A stretch of 64,000 bases of DNA from Actinobacillus arthritidis (GTDB lineage Bacteria > Pseudomonadota > Gammaproteobacteria > Enterobacterales > Pasteurellaceae): positions 1,240,001 through 1,304,000 of the forward strand of contig NZ_CP103833.1 in NCBI RefSeq assembly GCF_029774155.1. Direction: 5' to 3'. Below are positions 60,398 through 64,000 of the stretch, piece after piece. The notes under the pieces are model-generated. The model was not told where the DNA came from. It did not search any database and saw only the letters and a list, made by a program, of their open reading frames with translations. The translations under genes and the position numbers were made by a program. Position 1 is the first letter of the stretch. The number at the start of each line of letters is the position of its first letter.

Positions 60398-60690
60398 TGG
60401 AATGGAGTGTTTTTCTCACGATTATTTTAATGGCGTTTTCCACTTATCTTACTCGTATTCTTGGCTTTCTCGTATTACGCAACCGAAAATTAAGCCGTAC
60501 AACTGAAAAAGTTATGGAAGCTGTACCGGGTTGTGTTTTAATTTCGGTAATTGCACCGGTAATTATGTCCGGTGATCTTGCCAATACAATAGCGGTAATC
60601 ATAACTTGTTTAGTTATGATGAAATTTTCGTTATTTCCGACTGTGGTTATTTCAATTGTGGCAACGGGATTATTGAGAGCAGTTTTATAA
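60397..60690 (+). CDS. azlD: AzlD-family exporter, small subunit
   Basis: 97 residues with three hydrophobic segments. MAFSTYLTRILGFLVLRNRKLS and MEAVPGCVLISVIAPVIMSGDLAN fit the AzlD family. Its start overlaps the end of azlC by one base, and a GAGAGTAAAGGAG ribosome site lies inside azlC, so the two are translationally coupled. Confidence 0.88.
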   Translation: MEWSVFLTIILMAFSTYLTRILGFLVLRNRKLSRTTEKVMEAVPGCVLISVIAPVIMSGDLANTIAVIITCLVMMKFSLFPTVVISIVATGLLRAVL

Positions 60691-60727
60691 GGGATAAGCG
60701 GTTAAGTTTGAAAATTCTAAACACTTG

Positions 60728-60759
60728 CTAATTTTTTGCTAATTTTTCTTATTTAGAAT
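60728..60759 (+). promoter_or_regulatory. Promoter 1: CTAAT direct repeat plus -10 box, before the two-component operon
   Basis: CTAAT at 60728-60732 and 60739-60743 (11-base period) is followed exactly 15 bases after the start of the second repeat by TAGAAT (60754-60759). The layout matches OmpR/PmrA-type activator boxes that replace a -35 element. The same geometry recurs at 62994 and 63163. Confidence 0.65.
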
Positions 60760-60765
60760 GCTCTG

Positions 60766-60845
60766 TATCGGAACTGCTAAGCCGATATGTTTTTTTCACA
60801 ATGATTCTTAAAAGCTCAAGTCAATTTTGGTTTGAGCTTTTTTTT
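60766..60845 (+). ncRNA. Candidate small RNA / leader, copy 1
   Basis: From the predicted start just after promoter 1, a hairpin (TATCGG / CCGATA, 60766-60787) leads into seven T. An intrinsic terminator follows (AAAGCTCAA 60811-60819 / TTGAGCTTT 60832-60840, T run to 60845). A near copy with compensating stem changes occurs at 63032-63106. About 80 nt. It could be a free sRNA or an attenuated leader of the two-component mRNA. Confidence 0.5.
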
Positions 60846-60856
60846 CATTATATAAT
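60827..60856 (+). promoter_or_regulatory. Candidate basal promoter of the two-component operon
   Basis: TTGGTT (60827-60832), 18 bases, then a perfect TATAAT (60851-60856), ending 28 bases before the response-regulator AUG. The -35 hexamer lies inside the terminator stem of the candidate RNA. It would give low constitutive expression independent of promoter 1. Confidence 0.4.
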
Positions 60857-60884
60857 CACTTTCAATACTAAATAGGGGAATATT

Positions 60885-61553
60885 ATGCGAGTTTTATTAG
60901 TTGAAGATGATTCAATGATTGCAAATGTGGTCGAAGATAGCTTGAAAGATAGCGGCTATGCTGTAGATTGGGTCAATAATGGTAATATAGCTGAAATGGC
61001 TTTGAGAGATCAGACATATGATATGGTATTGCTAGATTTAGGATTACCCGGACAAGATGGGCTACTCGTGTTACAACATGTCCGTAATCTAAAAAATAGC
61101 ACACCTATTTTAATTATGACTGCTCGTGATGATATTAGTAGCCGTCTAGCTGGGCTAGATGGTGGTGCGGACGATTATTTGGTCAAGCCTTTTGATTTAT
61201 CGGAGTTGCATGCCCGAATAAGAGCGATTATCCGCCGCCATAGTGGACAGGTAACACCAAAACTAAGTAATGGGGTGCTAACGCTAGATCCACAAACTTA
61301 TCAAGTTGATATTACAGGTCAAAATGAATCTGTCTCACTGACCAATAAGGAGTTTGCAATTTTGCAAGCCTTGGTATTACGCCAAGGCATTATTCTTTCT
61401 CGATCAGATTTGGAAGACAAGCTTTATGGATGGGGGGAAGAAGTAGAAAGTAATGCAGTAGATTTTCTTATTCATACTATTCGTAAAAAAATTGGTAAAA
61501 GCCATATTAAAAATGTGCGTGGTGTGGGCTGGTTAGTACCAAAAGAAAGCTAG
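60885..61553 (+). CDS. OmpR-family response regulator, QseB/PmrA-like
   Basis: 222 residues. Receiver domain: acidic pocket VEDD (E7-D9), phospho-acceptor D51 in MVLLDLGLPGQDG, MTARDD, and the switch lysine in YLVKPFDL. Winged-helix domain from about residue 125: LTNKEFAILQALVLRQG, LEDKLYGWGEEVESNAVDFLIHTIRKKIG split over the recognition helix, and VRGVGWLVPKES. Closest in style to QseB and PmrA. AGGGGA ribosome site. It is 8 bases before the sensor gene and upstream of eptA, a classic PmrA target. Confidence 0.9.
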   Translation: MRVLLVEDDSMIANVVEDSLKDSGYAVDWVNNGNIAEMALRDQTYDMVLLDLGLPGQDGLLVLQHVRNLKNSTPILIMTARDDISSRLAGLDGGADDYLVKPFDLSELHARIRAIIRRHSGQVTPKLSNGVLTLDPQTYQVDITGQNESVSLTNKEFAILQALVLRQGIILSRSDLEDKLYGWGEEVESNAVDFLIHTIRKKIGKSHIKNVRGVGWLVPKES

Positions 61554-61561
61554 GGGAAGTA

Positions 61562-62851
61562 ATGAGAAATTCCATTAAAGCTCAATTGATGTGGGGCATT
61601 TCGGCATTGTTGTTTATCACGGCATTATTGAATGCAGGCTATAACTTTTCTGATATTTGGAGAGAAACCAATGAATTACAGGATAGGGTTTTAAGACAGG
61701 TAGCGGATTATATAGACCCAAATAAAGCTTATCCTAAACAAAATTCTGACCATAATGATACTCAACTACTGGTACAAACTTCGAAAAGCCCTGATGCAAT
61801 CTTTGATGTAACAGGTAAACATGAAGATTTTTATGATGCTGAATATCGTGGCGATATGTACCGTTTTTATTTGAAACGAAAGCCGGATGGTTATGTGTTA
61901 GTCGCCCAAAATAGCAATTATCGTACCGATTTAGCGATGGATGTAGCGTTAGATAATCTTGTACCATTTGCGATTTTATTACCTCTTACCGTGCTGGCAA
62001 TTGGATTTTTAGTACATTTTAAAATGCGAACGGTGCAACATATCGCCCAAGAAATTGAGCAACGTCAAGATCTTGATTTAACACCGATTGATACCTTACA
62101 AGTTCCAACTGAAATTCAAGGCTTTACCAATGCGATTAATCAACTGTTAGTCAGAACTTTCCATTCGATTGAACAGCAACAGCGATTTATAGCAGATGCG
62201 ACCCACGAAATGCGTAGTCCGATGACGGCTCTTTCATTGCAGGCTGAACGCCTTTCAGGACAAGGACTGCCAATACAACAAGCGGTGCAAATTGAACAAA
62301 TTCAACAAAGTATTAAGCGTAACCGTCACTTAATTGAGCAACTACTTTTACTGGCCAAAGCACAGGCAAGCTATGTAAGTTTACAAAAAACGGAAATCAA
62401 TTCTCAATATTTATTTCGTCAAATTATTGAAAGTTTGCTACCTATTAGCCAGCAAAAAGATCAGGATATTGGTGTGGTAGGTTCGCAAGCGGTGGTTTTT
62501 TATGCTCCGGAAATTGATATGTTTACTCTTGTTAAAACTTTGGTTGATAACGCATTACGATATACGCCAGCAGAAAGCCAAATTGATTTAAGCTGTGAAG
62601 AACATGATGAATTTGTGATTTTTAGTGTAGAGGATAATGGTAATGGTATTCCATCGGAAATGCAGGAGCGAGTACTTGAGCCATTCTTCCGTATTCTCGG
62701 TACAGAACAACAAGGTACAGGGCTTGGTCTAGCAATCGCTGTAAACATAGCTAAACGTTATGGTGGATATCTCGAATTACATGACAGCCAGAAATTCTCA
62801 ACCGGACTTTTGGTCAAAGTATTCCTGCGTAAATCTTATCTGCAAGCCTAG
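61562..62851 (+). CDS. Sensor histidine kinase, QseC/PmrB-like
   Basis: 429 residues. Membrane helices lie at about residues 8-28 and 133-152, enclosing a ~105-residue periplasmic sensor domain. Then come a short linker, the HisKA site FIADATHEMRSPMTALSLQ with H215, and the ATPase domain (N box VKTLVDNALRYTP, G1 EDNGNGIPSEM, F box EPFFR, G2 GTGLGLAIAVNIAKRYGG). The periplasmic domain contains acidic pairs (DHNDTQ, HEDFYDAEYRGD) that might bind a metal, as in iron-sensing kinases. This is only a suggestion. Confidence 0.9.
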   Translation: MRNSIKAQLMWGISALLFITALLNAGYNFSDIWRETNELQDRVLRQVADYIDPNKAYPKQNSDHNDTQLLVQTSKSPDAIFDVTGKHEDFYDAEYRGDMYRFYLKRKPDGYVLVAQNSNYRTDLAMDVALDNLVPFAILLPLTVLAIGFLVHFKMRTVQHIAQEIEQRQDLDLTPIDTLQVPTEIQGFTNAINQLLVRTFHSIEQQQRFIADATHEMRSPMTALSLQAERLSGQGLPIQQAVQIEQIQQSIKRNRHLIEQLLLLAKAQASYVSLQKTEINSQYLFRQIIESLLPISQQKDQDIGVVGSQAVVFYAPEIDMFTLVKTLVDNALRYTPAESQIDLSCEEHDEFVIFSVEDNGNGIPSEMQERVLEPFFRILGTEQQGTGLGLAIAVNIAKRYGGYLELHDSQKFSTGLLVKVFLRKSYLQA

Positions 62852-62990
62852 TCCATTTATAATAACTGTGTTTGCCCAAAATAATTATCTGTGAATGTAA
62901 TAATTGAATATGGTTGAACACACTCCATATCTACTAATATCATTGATACAATGAGCACATAATTACAAAACGTTAGTAAAATTCGTCCGC
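62852..62990. other. Intergenic stretch between sensor kinase and the repeated block
   Basis: 139 bases, AT-rich, with an uptake-signal-like GTCCGC trace at its end. I see no open frame, hairpin or promoter worth naming here. The rest of the 455-base gap before eptA is described in the following entries. Confidence 0.4.
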
Positions 62991-62993
62991 TTG

Positions 62994-63025
62994 CTAATTT
63001 TCTGCTAATTTTTCTTGTTTAAGAT
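62994..63025 (+). promoter_or_regulatory. Promoter 2: CTAAT direct repeat plus -10 box, upstream of eptA
   Basis: CTAAT at 62994-62998 and 63005-63009, then TAAGAT at 63020-63025. Spacing is identical to promoter 1 (11 bases between repeats, 15 to the -10), and the box region differs from promoter 1 at a single base. The -10 is a weaker match. Confidence 0.6.
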
Positions 63026-63031
63026 GTTTTA

Positions 63032-63106
63032 CATCGGAACTGCTAAGCCGATATGTTTTTTTCATAATGATCTTAAAAGCTCAAACTGTTTTAGTTTGGG
63101 CTTTTT
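63032..63106 (+). ncRNA. Candidate small RNA, copy 2
   Basis: Hairpin ATCGG / CCGAT (63033-63052) with the same 10-base loop as copy 1, seven T, then the terminator AAAGCTCAAACT (63076-63087) / AGTTTGGGCTTT (63093-63104) with a T tail. Around the first hairpin the two copies share an unbroken stretch of about 30 bases. The terminator stems differ but remain paired, which points to selection on RNA structure. About 75 nt. Confidence 0.5.
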
Positions 63107-63162
63107 CATTTTTCAATAGTTTGAATATGTCACTATATTCTTTATCTTTTTAACGATTCTTC

Positions 63163-63194
63163 CTAATTTTCGCCTAATTTTCCCCCTGTATTAT
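63163..63194 (+). promoter_or_regulatory. Promoter 3: CTAAT direct repeat plus -10 box, proximal to eptA
   Basis: CTAAT at 63163-63167 and 63174-63178, TATTAT at 63189-63194: the same 11- and 15-base spacings as promoters 1 and 2, in otherwise unrelated sequence. Transcription would begin near 63201, leaving a leader of about 105 bases before eptA and bypassing the terminator of RNA copy 2. Confidence 0.65.
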
Positions 63195-63306
63195 ATTAAT
63201 AATTGGACAAAATAGTTATCAGTGTGCTTATAGCTATTTATCTTTAATACTATGAAATTAAATATCTAACCGTCAATTTTCTCTTTTTTATATAAAGGAT
63301 AACTCA

Positions 63307-64000
63307 ATGAAATTTAAACGTCCTCAATGGCATTTATCGCAAGTTAGTCTTATCGCTCTTGTTTCACTTTATGTTACTGTTGCCTTGAATATCGGTTTTT
63401 TCCGAAAAGTTGTCAGTCTCTACCAATTTACAGGAACAAGTGATGATTACTTCATTTACACCATGCCGTTAGTGCTTTTTGTCGCCTTAAATATTGTACT
63501 AAACCTACTTTCTCTTCCATTTATACATAAAGTGATTGTACCGTTACTTATTCTATTAAGTGCGGCGGTAAGCTATAACTCATTGTTTTTCAATGTCTAT
63601 TTTGACCGTGATATGCTCACTAATGTATTACAAACCAACCCTGCTGAAAGCCTGCGAATGATGACACCAAGCTATCTTGTGTGGATTTTCTTCCTTGGTA
63701 TTGTGCCTGCACTCGCTTATCTTAACGTGAGAATCGCTTACCAAGCTTGGTGGAAAGAAATTTCCCTCAGAATTGGAGTGATTTTTACTGCATCGCTAAT
63801 GATTTTTGCAGTTGCCAGCCAGTTTTACCAAGATTACGCTTCGTTTTTCCGTAATAACAAATATTTGCCTCATTTGATTGTGCCGTCTAATTTTGTTGTC
63901 GCCAGTGTGAGTAAAATCAAACATAGTCGAATAGAAAATCGTCCATTCGAGAAATTAGCAGAAAACGTTAAAATGGAAAAACCTGATCGCTATCGCCATG
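63307..64000 (+). CDS. eptA: Lipid A phosphoethanolamine transferase, N-terminal part (cut by window edge)
   Basis: About 231 residues are visible, starting MKFKRPQWHLSQVSLIALVS with an AAGGA ribosome site. Five N-terminal helices are followed by a periplasmic stretch, with EptA-typical features SYNSLFFNVYFDRDMLTNVLQTNPAES (in parts) and QDYASFFRNNKYLPHLIVPSN. The catalytic sulfatase-fold domain lies beyond the window. EptA adds phosphoethanolamine to lipid A and so lowers binding of polymyxin and cationic peptides. Position behind a PmrAB-like system with shared promoter boxes suggests direct control by it. Confidence 0.88.
   Translation, partial: MKFKRPQWHLSQVSLIALVSLYVTVALNIGFFRKVVSLYQFTGTSDDYFIYTMPLVLFVALNIVLNLLSLPFIHKVIVPLLILLSAAVSYNSLFFNVYFDRDMLTNVLQTNPAESLRMMTPSYLVWIFFLGIVPALAYLNVRIAYQAWWKEISLRIGVIFTASLMIFAVASQFYQDYASFFRNNKYLPHLIVPSNFVVASVSKIKHSRIENRPFEKLAENVKMEKPDRYRH

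Noticed and set aside
60788..60805. Tiny frame ATG-TTT-TTT-TCA followed by a stop in both copies of the repeated block, as leader peptide
   Set aside because: No ribosome site precedes it, it is only 4-5 codons, and it lies directly after a hairpin. The T run is better explained as RNA structure or linker.

Overview
The window comes from a gamma-proteobacterium of the family Pasteurellaceae, in the Actinobacillus / Mannheimia / H. ducreyi branch and most like Actinobacillus pleuropneumoniae or a close relative. The evidence is the many copies of the 'Apl-type' DNA uptake signal (core ACAAGCGGTC), often paired head-to-head as terminators, the AT-rich sequence, and gene content such as a ZnuD receptor, a FocA-PflB-PflA module and TRAP-type uronate uptake. 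Species is an inference. I saw no rRNA, tRNA or CRISPR array.

Layout. 1-1.3 kb: argB (cut by the window edge) and argC. 1.5-5.2 kb: nucleoside salvage on the minus strand (nupC-deoC-deoD), interrupted by a family-25 glycosyltransferase. 5.4-17.5 kb: a YczE-type membrane protein, then a divergent hexuronate regulon. Its minus arm is dctP-uxuB-uxaC-kdgK-eda; its plus arm is dctQ-dctM-GH31 glycosidase-uxuR-uxuA. Together they cover uptake and the complete glucuronate-to-pyruvate route. A perfect CRP site and a UxuR-like palindrome lie between the arms. 17.5-19 kb: an EamA transporter and msrA. 19.1-24.9 kb: a tightly packed surface-glycan operon (pyruvyltransferase-like gene, flippase, GT25, polymerase/ligase-like gene, two GT2). 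25-36 kb: housekeeping genes (elyC-like, priA, two RarD-like permeases, alaA, menF, lysO, dinB, htpX, a YqaA/DedA protein). 36.4-44.9 kb: focA-pflB under an FNR-type promoter, and pflA separated from pflB by a 4.4-kb accessory islet (RhuM, a degenerate S-adenosylhomocysteinase homologue, three small proteins of which two look exported, DUF805, XRE repressor). 45-51 kb: znuD, prlC, a 27-residue membrane ORF, pheA and a transposon relic with 18-bp inverted ends. 51.5-56.2 kb: three tandem SLC13/DASS carriers. 56.3-60.7 kb: pgk, fba, a lone sapF and azlCD. 60.7-64 kb: a QseBC/PmrAB-like two-component system followed by eptA (lipid A phosphoethanolamine transferase), which runs off the window.

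The most interesting observation is at the right end. A ~120-bp block containing an 11-bp-spaced CTAAT direct repeat, a -10 box and two hairpins lies upstream of the two-component genes and again upstream of eptA. A third CTAAT repeat with the same geometry sits closer to eptA. This looks like a response-regulator regulon with three promoters and a pair of candidate ~75-80 nt RNAs.

Twelve genes, including the normally indispensable pgk, fba and priA, carry frameshifts. Many of these sit at a GC(A/T)GC sequence or can be restored to one by a single indel. I read this as systematic sequence error, perhaps caused by base modification, and annotate these loci as single genes spanning the break.
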